Below, in pieces: positions 12,631 to 32,997 of a DNA stretch of 64,000 nt (position 1 is the stretch's first letter; the number at the start of each line of letters is the position of its first letter). Below the pieces are notes generated by a model. That model was not told the origin of the DNA. It did not search any database and was given only the letters and a program-made list of their open reading frames with translations. This stretch comes from Wuchereria bancrofti. Taxonomy: Eukaryota; Nematoda; Chromadorea; Rhabditida; Onchocercidae. The DNA lies in NCBI GenBank assembly GCA_005281725.1, contig SSBO01000001.1, forward strand, positions 3,332,399-3,396,398, given 5' to 3'. Made by a program: the position numbers and the translations under genes.

Positions 12631-13875
12631 CTAATTTTCACCAGAAAATATGAGAAAAATGTTTGCTTCTATACATTAATCTAACTATGAGTGAATATGA
12701 CATTCGCCAAGCAACTTATTAGTATTTTACACTCTTCTCATTCAACCGAAATGGAAAAAGGTCTTTATAGCTAATCTGAAACTCTCAGAATGTGTTGCCA
12801 TATGTGAGGATCCAAAACCCTCACAGATACAGAAAGCCGTGAAAAGTAACCTTGAACTCAACTAAATAACCATTATTCGCTTGACTGGATCGAGAGTTTG
12901 CAAACATAACACTCATAGTGACAGAAACTTAAAGAAATCTTTATCAGGTATTCTTGAATCTCTGAAAAATAAACCTGAAACTTGGAGAAGCATTGCATTA
13001 TAAAGTACGGATCCAGAGAATCTTTCCAAATTATTCTATATAAAGGTCTCTTCCTCCCAAATGCAATACTAAGCAACCACAACGGTAAATTCCCACTTGA
13101 TTTAAATCATCTCTCTAATAATATAAATCCAACAAAAAACATTTAATCTTTTACTCCTCCATCTCTCGAAAGTCTTTGCATGGTAACAGCTTACCCTAGA
13201 CTATAATTTGTTTGATTTCAATAAAATGTCTCAAAAAAGCATAAGATCAGCTTAACAAAGCTTTTCAGTTTTGATTTTAGTTACATCATAACTATACAGC
13301 AGAGGAAACGAATAACAGTAAACATTTTCAGACCTCTAACATCTCATTTACATCGCGCAAATCATTAGAATCATAGCACTCCTTCCTGACTAAATATTTT
13401 GTAACAATCTTAATAGAAGTTGTACGAACAACAAGCCAAGAGTTTCGAAAGTCAAAAGAAAAACTACATAGTAACGTTAGTTAACTGAAGCAAAGAACCG
13501 AGGATTTGAAAGCCTCTAAAAAAAAGAGTAAAAAATAAAAGCTTTTATTCGAGTAAAACAAGAGAAAATCAAACCTTTCATATGAATTGTTTGTCACTTA
13601 TGCACCAAAAAGTAGTAAAATTGATTCATACAAAAGTAAAATGAAAAAAGAAAGTTGAAATAAGTGAAAGTTGAAACACACACATTCATACATTACATGA
13701 TTAACTGATAAAAACTTCGCATTGTATCATTTTTCAAGTAATTATCAATTTGCATGCCACTGCTTCCTTTGTTATTTCTTCCCTGTACAAAATGATCCAT
13801 CTCATGAAATAATGGACTACAGAATGTAACGGACCACAGAATAAATTTGCAATGAAACAATTGGAAAAAATAAAG
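12631..13875. other. Spacer between INTS15 and RPN13
   Basis: About 1.2 kb between two minus-strand genes. It must contain the missing first exon of RPN13. One candidate is the ATG at 12702 in a stretch that could splice in phase 2 to the exon at about 12626, but that intron would be under 50 nt, so I do not assign it. Confidence 0.35.
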
Positions 13876-16579
13876 CTATACTTTTAGAAGTTCATCTTTC
13901 AGAGACTTAAAGAATACACTCGAGTCCGGATTTTCAAGAATATCCAACAAATCTTTTTGTGTGAGAATATGAGATAGCTTCGCAAGATGAACGTGATAGG
14001 ATAGGACATTTTTGTCAAAAACTGAATAGTCAGCAGCTTTCGACAGAATCTGAAGAATTCATGAAACTTTCACAGAGAGTCTTTCAGAAATATATTGAAT
14101 TTTCTTTGAAATAGACGACAATCATACAATTTTTAAATTATGCGCCAAAAAATTCGAATACGACATGAAGTGCAAAAATGACACAGTAAATTAGCACCAA
14201 TACCACAACGGAAGATGTCTCTTGGAGAAATCAAGCTTTTAAATGTTACGGATAGCTCACAATTCTATTTAAAAATAGAAAGAAAAAGAAATATATTTCT
14301 CTGAACCTTCGCAAGGTACTTTAATTCTGACAACGACAAAATTACTTGAACAGCTGACAATAATAAAATTAACCTAAAAAAGGAAAAAAGGCATACCTCG
14401 AGAGCCGGTCTCAATTCTAATGAGGGTGAAGTTTTCCAGTCAGAGTAAAGCATTGTTGTAAAACCATGTAATGGATTTTTATGAACACCACCAACAGAGC
14501 AATCATGAACAACCATAAATGGAAAGGTCTGAACAGTTTATATAAAAATAAAGTAAAGGAAAAGCCATAATGATTTCATTTAATTCATAATTATAAGTGA
14601 ACAATACATACCACAGAAGCGAAATGTTTTGTAACAATTGGAGTTTCTCTGATAAATGCCATAATGAGGTCACTACGCCGACCAGTTAACCAATGATTCA
14701 GAACTAAAAAAAGTGACTGTCGCAATGAATCTCTTGTTACCGAGTAAGCAACAAAATAAGAAACGAATTCGGGGACTTCATCAGCCAAAGGTAACAAATA
14801 TTTGTGCTGAAATGCAAAAAAAAAATTACATAAAGAAAGGTCGGTTAAAATGAAAAGATCTGTCAAATCTTTGCAATAGAACAAATATTTTCGATTTTTC
14901 AAATTGCCCTGTATAGATCCCTATCAAGCCTTTTCTTGTTTTTGCTAGTCACAACACTAATCTTCTCCTGCTCGATATTCTACTATAAATATGTTGAATT
15001 ATCTAAAATGAAGAAAACTAAAAAAAGCCCACCTGCCATAGCGCTGAAAAAAACTCATGCCAAAAAGAAATTCTCGACTAGAAAAAACATTCTAAAAAAT
15101 GTTTTACCAAATTAGAATCATCTGGAATGAAAATGTAATGGTCGACAAGCTGGGAAACAAATTGTTGTGCATATGACTTTCCACTACCAATCTAAAAAAC
15201 TTTTTTATAATGACGTCCAAATGAAACATTGAAATTCTAACACAGAAGACTATGACACACGTAAATTTAAAAGTATAACCTTATGCAACCATTGTGAAAT
15301 ATGGTTTAACACTGAATAACACGGGTACTGTACAGCTAGTGAACACAAATTGATTAGCAAAGAAATACGTGTTTCGTGTAAAAGTGGTTCACCCTCACGG
15401 CCACAAAATATAGCTTCAAAATAGGAATACTGATGGCCGCGAGGTTCAGATTCTCTTTCCTGAAAAGATGTTATGTAAAGAAGTTCGCAGCGTCCAGTAA
15501 CAGCAGAAATCTATGAAAGATAATCATCCAGTGCACAATTCATGTTTTTTGTTTATGGCGAATTATAATAAATTTGGAGGCGTAACAAAGAAGTATTATT
15601 TCCTTCATCTGCTTGAAACTCATAGAAGATTGTACAGCAATACTATCCAGCAATGGAAGTAGAGTTCGTAATTTGCGTCAGTCATTAGAATAATCACGCT
15701 TTCGCCTTATACAAATAGTCAAACATCCTACTAATTTCTGCTTCTTTTAACTATATGTTTTGAAAAATACTGCTAAATTAACTTGGCCCAGTGAATTTAC
15801 CTTAAACTAACATTTTAAGTTGTTAAGGAAAAATGTGTATCACAAAGTAAAAATACTATTAAAGTAAAAGGAAGAATTCACTCTGAAGTAGTCGCAAAGA
15901 ATCTGCATGAGACGTAACTGCTGTATTTGATTCAATCGAGATACTCGTCGATCCGGGGAAATGCAAAACAAATCATTATCCAACTGATATTGTAATTCAT
16001 TGTTTCGAAGCGCTGCAGGACCACGCCATTTTTGTCCTTGTTGACCGCAAACTTTCGTTACCTCAAGCAGTATCACTTTCTCGATATCACTTCATAGAGA
16101 TTTCACAACCGAAATATTCAGTGTATAAAAAGTGTCCACATTTCCTAAGCTAAAAGATACAAATCAAGACACAATAAATTAGTAAAATCCAGTTAAAAAC
16201 TTTTAAAATTAAGCCCACTGTTTTGTCACTCTAAACTAAAGTGAGATGGAAATGGCTAAAAATAAGAATTTTCTCTCCGCTGAAGTTTGAACTCCTTATA
16301 ATTCTTAGGCGAACGTCAGAAGAATTATTATATAATAGACGATTTCCTTTTCAATAGTAACCATTTATACTAAGGTATCAAATGCATGGAAGACTTAGTC
16401 ATATAAAGCACAGCGTACTGAAATGTGAAATAAAAGCTAGCATCTCCAGCATATCAATACAGTAGAGGTGACAGCGGTACCTGTTCCAAGATATCTGTGA
16501 CGCATGCAGGGAAGGTTTGATGTTTCCGTGGAGAAGCTGCCCCAACGCCAGAAGGTTGACCACCACCACGTCTATCCAT
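13876..16579 (-). CDS. INTS15: Integrator complex subunit 15 (C7orf26 homologue)
   Basis: INTS15 was recently placed in the Integrator complex, which cleaves snRNA and terminates paused RNA polymerase II transcripts; in human it associates with the INTS10/13/14 arm. Seven exons keep phase: 16579-16481, 16079-15882, 15459-15280, 15191-15108, 14806-14612, 14528-14397, 14049-13876, giving about 353 aa against 449 in human. The best match is RLNQIQQLRLMQILCDYF, against human RLNSLQELQLLEIMCNYF. Upstream of it lies DLFCISPDRRVSRL, like FVFQVPKERSAQPKRL. The middle keeps the order of helical repeats, and the protein ends soon after the segment matching human YSKLHLSVLQVL, so the Pro/His-rich human tail is absent. 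The exon 2 acceptor (ATCGAG) is poor and its exact edge is uncertain. The Gly-rich N-terminus starts at MDRRGGGQP. Confidence 0.75.
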
Positions 16580-18589
16580 CGTAATCCCTTTTTCCTCCCT
16601 TTATTTTTCCTCCTTCTTTCAATTCTTCTCTCGTGGACTTTCTGCTCAATTTCTCACAACTACTCGTGGGCTTGCTTCTGTAAAATATTTTCCTGAAATG
16701 GATGCACCAACTTTTTCCATAATTTATCCTTAATAGAACACACAAGAGATGATGGCTCTCAAAGACATTATTTAACTTAGTATTTCAGTTAGAAGAAACA
16801 AGATGAGCTTAACTGAGACTGTCTATAGTTCGCTTAAGATTATGATCTTTGCAGAATATCACAGGATTCGTTAGTGTTCCACTGTGCAACCATTAATGAA
16901 TGATGACTGACAACACACCCTCTCCATTCCACAGGAAGGTTTGGGAATGCTCCAGGATCAAGAATGCGTCACCGGTCAACCCTACCTACCCTAACACAAC
17001 ACACTTTCTGTACTGATTCTCTTCTCCTTTAGGTCCTAGCACGATTATCTTTAGAGTTGTTGTTTTGACATTTATGGAAGCGCGAGAATTTAAAATTTTT
17101 CAATAAATTTTGAGGTTTTTTGAGGCCTTCTTATATGCTGTAGCTGCCAGTTAGCCCCGTTTTTATGCTTTAGGCCTGGTTAACATACACTAGGGACTAG
17201 GCCAACATACTTTGCAGTTCCCTTATGTAGTTTAAGGGCTTGTTTTTAATTCTAACTAATATGGTTCAAGACCAATATCGGTTTCCATAAGTAATCATAC
17301 TCGAATGTATTTTGTGTAGTTATTTGCATACCATTCTTGGCTAAATATAGGTCTTTAATATACTCACTGCTTTTTACACTTCTTCGCAGCTGTAATCTGG
17401 AAGAATCTCAATGCGCAGATATCGTATTTTGAGTACATTTTCAAAGCTCTCTTTCTTTATTTGGTAAAGGTCGGAAAATTACAAAGTAGATTTACTTAGG
17501 GAAGACTGAAAAATGGACAGTGACTTCTCATTCGTTGACACATTTTGTTTTTAATCAAAAGCAGTGACTACATCTTGAATTTTGTCTGATTACTTGTTCT
17601 TCCCAAAAGTTATTTCATCTAAAGTGACCATTTTATTGCAAACAAAAATCTTCCAAGTTATCGGATTCTGAAAGAGGAATGGATATTAATACTAACTCTA
17701 CCGATGTATGCTTGCGCTTGGCAATCATTCCTCCCTTCTTTTCATGGCAAAAAAGATCTATATAAATTTCAGCAAGAATCCATTCATTGTATCTAAGCAT
17801 ATTTTTAGTGAATAAGTTATACTTCCGGTAGATTTGCTATAGACACTCTTTCCGGATTTTCTAGTTCCTTCCTATATTTATCCTGTCCACATTTCATAAG
17901 ACTTCCCACCTCAATTCTCTGAAAAGTGAGGGTCGTAATCCAAAATCTCTCTACCCTATGATCCTTTTGTTGACACATTGCAGATTCACTGTCTATCAGA
18001 GAAAGCAATTCTACACAAAAATCAGATCTTTCCTAATTAATTTCAGTAATATTTTTCGTTTGAAATCCTAAGCTGTAACAACGTGTTTGGAACTACTGAG
18101 CATCATCCCTTTCAATGCTCTTTCCCTGATAGAAACGTCAAACACAAGCTTAAGGCATGAATATATCAGTCAGTGTAATTCCTTCACAGCATATTCTCAG
18201 AAATATATAGTTAAATTGTTTTTTAAATTACGCTACGTTAACTGACGTTATGAAACATCCATTCGTTTACAAATTTATAATTTTTCAGCACCAAAATAAC
18301 ATCTCTGTATTGTATCGATTTCCAGTACTTACTCGATCGAATTACAAGCTGAGACGGCACCGGTGATTTTATTTTAATATAGCTACTTTTTTTTTAAAAT
18401 TATCATTCCATCCAATTGTGCAGAATTAAGCAATTCCCTTAACTATTCTCTGTAGCCCTCCTACTCAAAATGCACTTCTTCAAATAAAAGAAGTCTGTCA
18501 GAAATCATCACTGATTTCTTAAATCATCACTGGTTTCTTAAAGTCCATCAGAAGACATTAACTTTAATGCAATAATATGCTCTTTTCAG
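16580..18589. other. Divergent intergenic region between INTS15 and the CDCA3-like gene
   Basis: Presumably holds both promoters. A minus-strand frame at 18008-17817 has a fairly protein-like reading (DSESAMCQQKDHRVERFW, then RIEVGSLMKCGQDKYRK) behind a possible TTTTCAG acceptor. It could be an unrecognised terminal exon, but no partner exon was found. Confidence 0.35.
18502..18539. repeat. 19-bp tandem duplication
   Basis: AAATCATCACTGATTTCTT is followed directly by a copy with one change (GG for GA). It lies about 50 bp upstream of the acceptor of the CDCA3-like gene. Confidence 0.8.
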
Positions 18590-18613
18590 TTACTAATCCC
18601 CCAGCGGCCAGTG
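18582..18613 (+). promoter_or_regulatory. Probable spliced-leader acceptor and 24-nt leader
   Basis: CTTTTCAG ends at 18589, 24 bases before the ATG. The leader is open in frame with the ATG, so an upstream coding exon cannot be fully excluded, but none was found. Confidence 0.5.
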
Positions 18614-19198
18614 ATGGGTCAGTTTTTCGGGAAAATGAAAGAAGAAAAGAAGGAATTTCTCCAAGATGATGTATTTAGTACTCCAACTAAACCAAGAAAG
18701 ATTGTTCGACGTGTTGAAATGGATCCAAGATCACCGACTACAACAATACCACGAACGCCCATTGAGGTTGAAAGGTTTGTTCTTAATTCGCTGAAAGAAA
18801 TACCCTTGAAAATGATGATTCGAGAAACATAATTAGGCCGTTCATATAACAATTGAAATGCCTAATCATTCCTCGAAATATTTCTTGAAAAGTGGTACTT
18901 TTACAATGCCGGTGAAATCGTGCCCTGGACGCCTGAAAGAAGTTTTTGATGGCAACTGTGAAATCATTCCTGATTAAGTGTTCGTGGCTGTCAGAATACT
19001 ATTTTATGTGTTCATTGAAATCGAAACCTTTCTACTTAAGCTTTTTTCCCCAGGAAATTGAGTTTTTTTTTTGAAAAGTCGTTTTTCAGTACGCCGAAAT
19101 CGAGTGACTCATCAGTAACTCCACCCAAAAACAAAAAGAAACGGCAAAAATTGCATGAAAAACTTTTACGTCGAAGTAATGTTTCATCTAACACTTAA
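18614..19198 (+). CDS. CDCA3/Tome-1-like small protein, 89 aa
   Basis: CDCA3 (Tome-1) is a vertebrate cell-cycle protein reported to act with SCF in WEE1 turnover at mitotic entry. Here two exons (18614-18774 and 19090-19198, joined AG|T) give 89 aa. The recognisable block is [18 protein letters not shown], matching the DPRSP..GI.RTPI motif that human CDCA3 carries twice. The protein also shares the MG start (MGQFFGKMK) and basic Ser/Thr-Pro sites ([24 protein letters not shown]) that could be CDK targets or nuclear signals. It is far shorter than human CDCA3 (about 270 aa) and has no visible F-box-like or KEN motif, so function is inferred from one motif. The start is the first ATG after a TTTTCAG acceptor at 18589. 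Confidence 0.6.
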
Positions 19199-20549
19199 TT
19201 TGTATAGTTACTATTTGTGTGGATTAAAAATCCAAACAGCACCTCCTTTTTCTTGTAAATTAAAAAAAAAAGAATCAAATGTATTCTAATTACGAGAAAC
19301 TGGATATAGCAGTAACGTGACTCCCATTCCTTCACTAATCAGTTCAAAGAGTCAGCACTGACCAGTCAGCTTCATGGTTGATATTTTATGGTACTTGGTA
19401 AACAGCAAAAATATAGTTAGAGGTGGCATCAAGGTAGGGAGAGGATATCTTAATCCCCTCATATGCAGTAGTATCTTCATAAGTTTGTAAGTTACAGCTT
19501 CTGCACTGTTATCTTTCATTCATTATACTTTCTTCGTTTTCCTTCCATTGTTATGTCATTGAGTTGCAAAATGACATAAATTAAAGCATGCTCAGTTGTA
19601 AAACAACCTATGCAACTTCTGTGAAATTCCTAATTTATATCTTCTAAGTTCCCCATGTTCTGAATATTTATGCCATTTTTTTTTTGTATATAAACAGGAT
19701 TCATACGAATATCTTGACTATAAAGCTGCTGAAATTAGAAGTTTTTATACAGATGTGTACTTTGGAATTTATTCAAAGATGCCAGAGTATAGTAAACAGT
19801 AGCTCTCGCAACCCTCCGTTGCGAAATTCTTTCCTAGTGTTATAATTGAAGTAGTCGCTTCAGACGCACCTTCTTAGTTTATATGTTTAATTTCAGTAGC
19901 ACCTCGATCAGTTGTCAGTGACAATTACATCGCCTGAAGCACAAATAAATGAGACAGTCATCGATATCTAAATGTATTCCTTATGATTTTTTTGCCGAAA
20001 ACTGTCTCAGTATTTGCCCTGAAAAGCCTGGCGACAAATTTTCTTCGTAGTTGAGGTTAAGTAGGTAAAATGATTAAATTTCCAGCAATTCAAAAAAAAA
20101 AAGATCAATATGATGAACCAGATTTATCGAGGTTTATTTGAAAGTAAGCTACATGCAGGAAATTTTCAACATCTACAATGAAAAAATGCAAACAGTGACG
20201 AATTATATATTCATTAAAATCATATTATATTAATATGGCAGTGTGTGGTGAATTTAGTGTGACAATAGTGAGACATAATGTTTCTCATATTACTAGATAT
20301 TGTCAGGGAATTACAATGATAGGTTTTTCATTCAGCGGTAAAAATGCATGAGTTAACAGAAACATGAATGCGAAAAAAAGGATGGCTACTGCGAAAAAAG
20401 TATGAAACGAAATGTTCAGAGGAAGAGACTAGATAACTAAATTTAACTACTAATAACTACTCTGTTAGAACAAGCAGCGATTTAGAACAAAAAAAAAAAA
20501 TTAGTAAAGAAATATGAACAATGTTACGATATATTCGATTTCGAGATCA
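19199..20549. other. Convergent 3' flanks, no gene recognised
   Basis: Lies between the 3' ends of the CDCA3-like gene and the F-box gene. It is AT-rich with short A-runs. Nothing with coding character was found. Confidence 0.4.
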
Positions 20550-22511
20550 TTAAATAAAGACAATTATGAACAAATTGTTGCGACAAATATTCTCCAAACA
20601 AATTGCTTCGTGCTGAAATCCAATTTCTAATTTCAGGGCATTCGCTCTCCAATAATTTCCACCGATCAATAATGGTGATGATAAATATCGTTGCAGCTGA
20701 AGGGCAGATGACAAGTTCAGCAACAAATATTTGTAGAACAAAGCAGATTTAATGTCAGCGGTGAAATCTTACCAAAACCTTCTGACTAAATAAAGTTAGG
20801 AAAAATGTCAAAACCGAAAATCGTATCCGATCTGCATTCGTATCTAATCTGAATAATAAAATAGACAAAGCTTACGAATTTTAGAATCAGAGAAGTAAAT
20901 TCTGGGAAAGTCTCATGAATATTTTATGAAAAAGGAATGTTTCTAAAGCAAAAGTCTAGAGTATGTACAGTTATTAGATAAACGAAGTTTTTCTCACTTA
21001 TTCTTGCTTTTCATGACTTTCTTTCCTCAACTAATTTCCTCAGAACTTGAAATAAATTTCTATAAAGTCTTTAAAACAGGATAAATGTCAGTCTCAAAAT
21101 TCAAAACGAATGAAGAGATCTGCTCACATAATAATCAAAATCCAATCATCATTAAAACTTCTAAACTTACCAAATTAGGATTGAACATTGTTGCCTGGAC
21201 ATGAATAAATGTTAATTCTGTAATCCGATGCGACGCATTTTCAGCAAAAGCAAGCACAGATAAAGAAGTAATACGTTTACATCCATTTAAATTTACGGTT
21301 TGCAAGACTGGACAGCGCCGCGCCAGAGTAGACACGAACTTATCTGTGATCTAAGATGTGAAATATACTAAGAAAATTTTATATGCTATTAATTCCAATG
21401 TTGGATGGATCAACTGTTGGCTGTTCCACATCCTATCCTTTTTATAAATTAAACAAATCCTGACATTATCGAAAGTATATTGTATAAAACTGTGATATTT
21501 GACTTAATATATCACGCGAAAATACTTTGCATCTAGTCGATCTTGTCGATAAAAGAAAGTTGAAAAATTCCACAGAATTATTTGGATTTGACTATTTTTC
21601 AATTCCTGAAACTTTTTATGTTCACTTAGAAAATATTAGATCTAAATTATGTCCCTCTAGTCTAAATCTTACGCTAACTCCCGAGATTTTCTACTCAGAA
21701 AAAAATCAGTTCTATAGTTAATACAGTTAGCTGGAACCATGCAAAAAGAGCTAGTTGACCTGCGCATTATTAGTAATAGAAATGCTGGTCAAGGTATCGA
21801 ATGATGGGGAAATTATCCTGGCGAACAATGATTCATTGTCAGTTGGGAACACAGCATCCAATACGTATAGTTCTTCTAAGGATTTCAATTTTACGAATAG
21901 CGCAAACGTCCATGGCCGAACTTTCGAGAAATCAACGCCCTGGAAATGCAATGTCCGTAAGCACTTCGGCATATTGTTGAGCAGTGCGTGAATTGTCACG
22001 TCTGGAATTTGGGTCTCCATCCCTTCCTGAAATTTGAAAAAGCGAAATATTAATAAATTAGTAGTTCAAGCTAACAAGTGATTCAAGATAAGTCATATAA
22101 CTCTTTCGGACAAATCAATGATCACCCCACGTTCTTATCAACATGATCTGATCTATATTTATAAGATTTTTCAATAAGCTTAAAATAAGCCTTTGGTATA
22201 AGATTATCCTCGACAGCTAAAGTTGTAAGTTTTTTGCCAGCAGCTTGAAACAGTGGTTGCAATAGAACAGCATGCTTCTGCGCATGTCCGGGACACAAAC
22301 ATATCGAAAGAGTTGCTTCTGATAGGGACGCTTCTAGAAATCGAGTTGAACAAGCCGATATATCCAGAGAAATGTGTACAGCATCAATACTCGGAACAGA
22401 ATCCTTTAACAGATTAAACCATCGACGACATGTAAGGGCTACTGGTAGACGATCCGACCCCGACAAATAAACAAATACAGCCCTTAGCATCTCCTCCGGT
22501 AATTTCTCCAT
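20550..22511 (-). CDS. F-box protein with leucine-rich repeats
   Basis: F-box proteins bind SKP1 and present substrates to the SCF ubiquitin ligase. Exons are 22511-22131, 22026-21760, 21350-21171 and probably 20696-20550, all phase 0, about 324 aa. The F-box is at residues 2-40 (KLPEEMLRAVFVYLSG, then VALTCRRWFNLL). The rest shows irregular leucine-rich repeats: CLRTLHFQGVDFSKV, LKSLEELYVLDAVF, TLTSISITNN, CPVLQTVNLNGCKRIT and RITELTFIHV, of the cysteine-containing LRR type seen in FBXL proteins. The fourth exon (RYLSSPLLIGGNYW) keeps frame from a CTTCAG acceptor but is less clearly LRR. The start follows a TTTTTTTCAG acceptor at 22533. Substrate is unknown and a one-to-one orthologue is not recognised. 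Confidence 0.8.
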
Positions 22512-22533
22512 TCTGTTCCACCACCCTTATTGC

Positions 22534-24489
22534 TGAAAAAAATTTACAAAAACAATAAGAACCAATACAATATAGTGAAGTGCAAAAAAAAATTTTAGAT
22601 GAAGATCACTGTTAAAGAGTTTGAAAAAAAAAAAAACAAAAATTCTAACTGCTAGAAGTATTATTTCGTTAAAAAAATTAATGAGAACAGTTCGAAAATT
22701 TCCATTTGTCAGGGAAATAAACAGTGCCAAAGTAATGTCATTGAACGAAATTATTTCGGTGGAGAAAATTACTAATAAAGAATGGGAAACGAACCACTGA
22801 TCCTAATATTCCTGTGTTAGTGTTAACGAAGAGATAAAATAGTGGTTATAAGCAGTGACTTTAGTGACATTAATGTATTTGACAATGATTTATCTTGCAA
22901 ATAACCATTGTTATTTATATGAATGATGATTTTCCTGCCTGCACGCCATTTCTTTGTTTATAATATAGAGATAAATATACGAGATAAAACTGAAGTGCAA
23001 TAAAAAGACGTTTGGATATGAACTTTATTGTGCATAAAATTGGACAATAAAAATTCTGCTAATTTAAATGTTACTTAAAATACTTCGATATTATACAGGC
23101 ATGACACACAACTCAGGAATGTTGTTATATGTTCTTATTTGATATGTGTGAATGGAACTTATAATTTAAGCAGGTAGTGGTTAAGGTTAAGTATTGCAGC
23201 AGATAACAGGACAGGAGTAATAGCAAAAACAGAGCAGTGTCCAAGTGCATTCTGTGTCACAAAACACAGAATGAACCTAGAGAGCATACTTTGCAGCTGA
23301 TAAGCCTTTTGCAGGAAGTATTAAGAGTGGAACAACATTTATGTAATGCTTTGATATAAGTGGATTCACACTTCACATGCACTGCTTTAATCTAGGACTC
23401 AAGGCAACAAATAGATTTTGTCCGAACGAAAGATTGCATCATATTGTTCGAACATTCAACAACAAATTGTTAAAGTCCCATTACATTTAATTAAAATAAA
23501 GAAAACGAAAAAATGAACACAAAGTACACATGACAACACGGCTTCTAACTAAACAAAGACCGGTCTTCTACTACAGACATTTTCTGAATGAAAGACAAGT
23601 CGTATTCAAATAACCTACCGAAAGAGGGAATTAATCCCTACTGTAACAAGGTTAACTTTCTAAGTCTTACCTTATATGAGACAAATTCTAATTCAATTAC
23701 ATAATCTTGCTTAAAATCTTCACCTGACACATCTCATGATAACCAAGTAATGCCAAATAAGTATGCCTTCCCCTTTCCCTTCACCTCTTTGTCAATTTAA
23801 AAAATCTAGATGAGTCAGAGTTGACTCAAAATTGATTCATACCAGTCAGAAGGAGTCTTTTAAGTGTAAAAGGGACATCAGCTCATCAGCTTAATTACAT
23901 TTCTTTATAAAAAATATAGTGTGCTGACATGAATTTTCTAAACATAGAATACAATGCAACAATGCATACTTTATAGAATAAGCACTAAATATACGATACA
24001 GTTTATCGAAAACTGAGAAGTACAAAAATAACATTCAATTCTGTAAAAACGATTAAGGCTATATAAATAATGGAATTATGTTTAGAAGTAATTAAAAAAA
24101 GTTTAGAAGTAATTCAACGCCAGAAAAATGGATTTCACACATCTTCAAAAAGGAAAAAAAAACTGCCCATTTTCCAGCGCGATTCCCAAGATTTCTCCTT
24201 CAGATTGAAGACTCTTGAGATCATCATCTTTCTAGTCTCGTCTACCATTCCATCAGTCTTTACTGATGAAATTCATGAATCTTTGATATGGCAAATAAAA
24301 CGTTTTTTGCTTTTTCAGTTAACCTCCAATGCTACATCTTAAAATACTGCGTGCAAAAAAAAGTCAAATACAGCACCATTATTTATCCATACAGCAACTA
24401 ACTCATAACATTTCAATACACATGCGTTAATTTGGCAGTGTTTTAGATAAATATAAAAAAAGGAGAAAGAAAACATTCTGAGACAATGG
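22534..24489. other. Intergenic region between MOG-1 and the F-box gene
   Basis: Two kilobases between genes on the same strand. It contains A- and T-runs and a plus-strand frame at 24070-24342 that is lysine-rich and looks like chance. No RNA gene or transposon was recognised. Confidence 0.4.
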
Positions 24490-32972
<8,483 letters not shown>

Positions 32973-32997
32973 TTAATTACGTCCTTGAAGCCAGCCT

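Noticed and set aside
18775..18837. Read-through of the first CDCA3-like exon to a nearby stop
   Set aside because: A GTTTGT donor and TTTTTCAG acceptor join AG|T in phase and yield the better Ser/Pro/Lys-rich continuation.
24070..24342. 90-aa plus-strand frame
   Set aside because: Lysine/isoleucine-rich reading expected from A-rich DNA; no splice context or homology.
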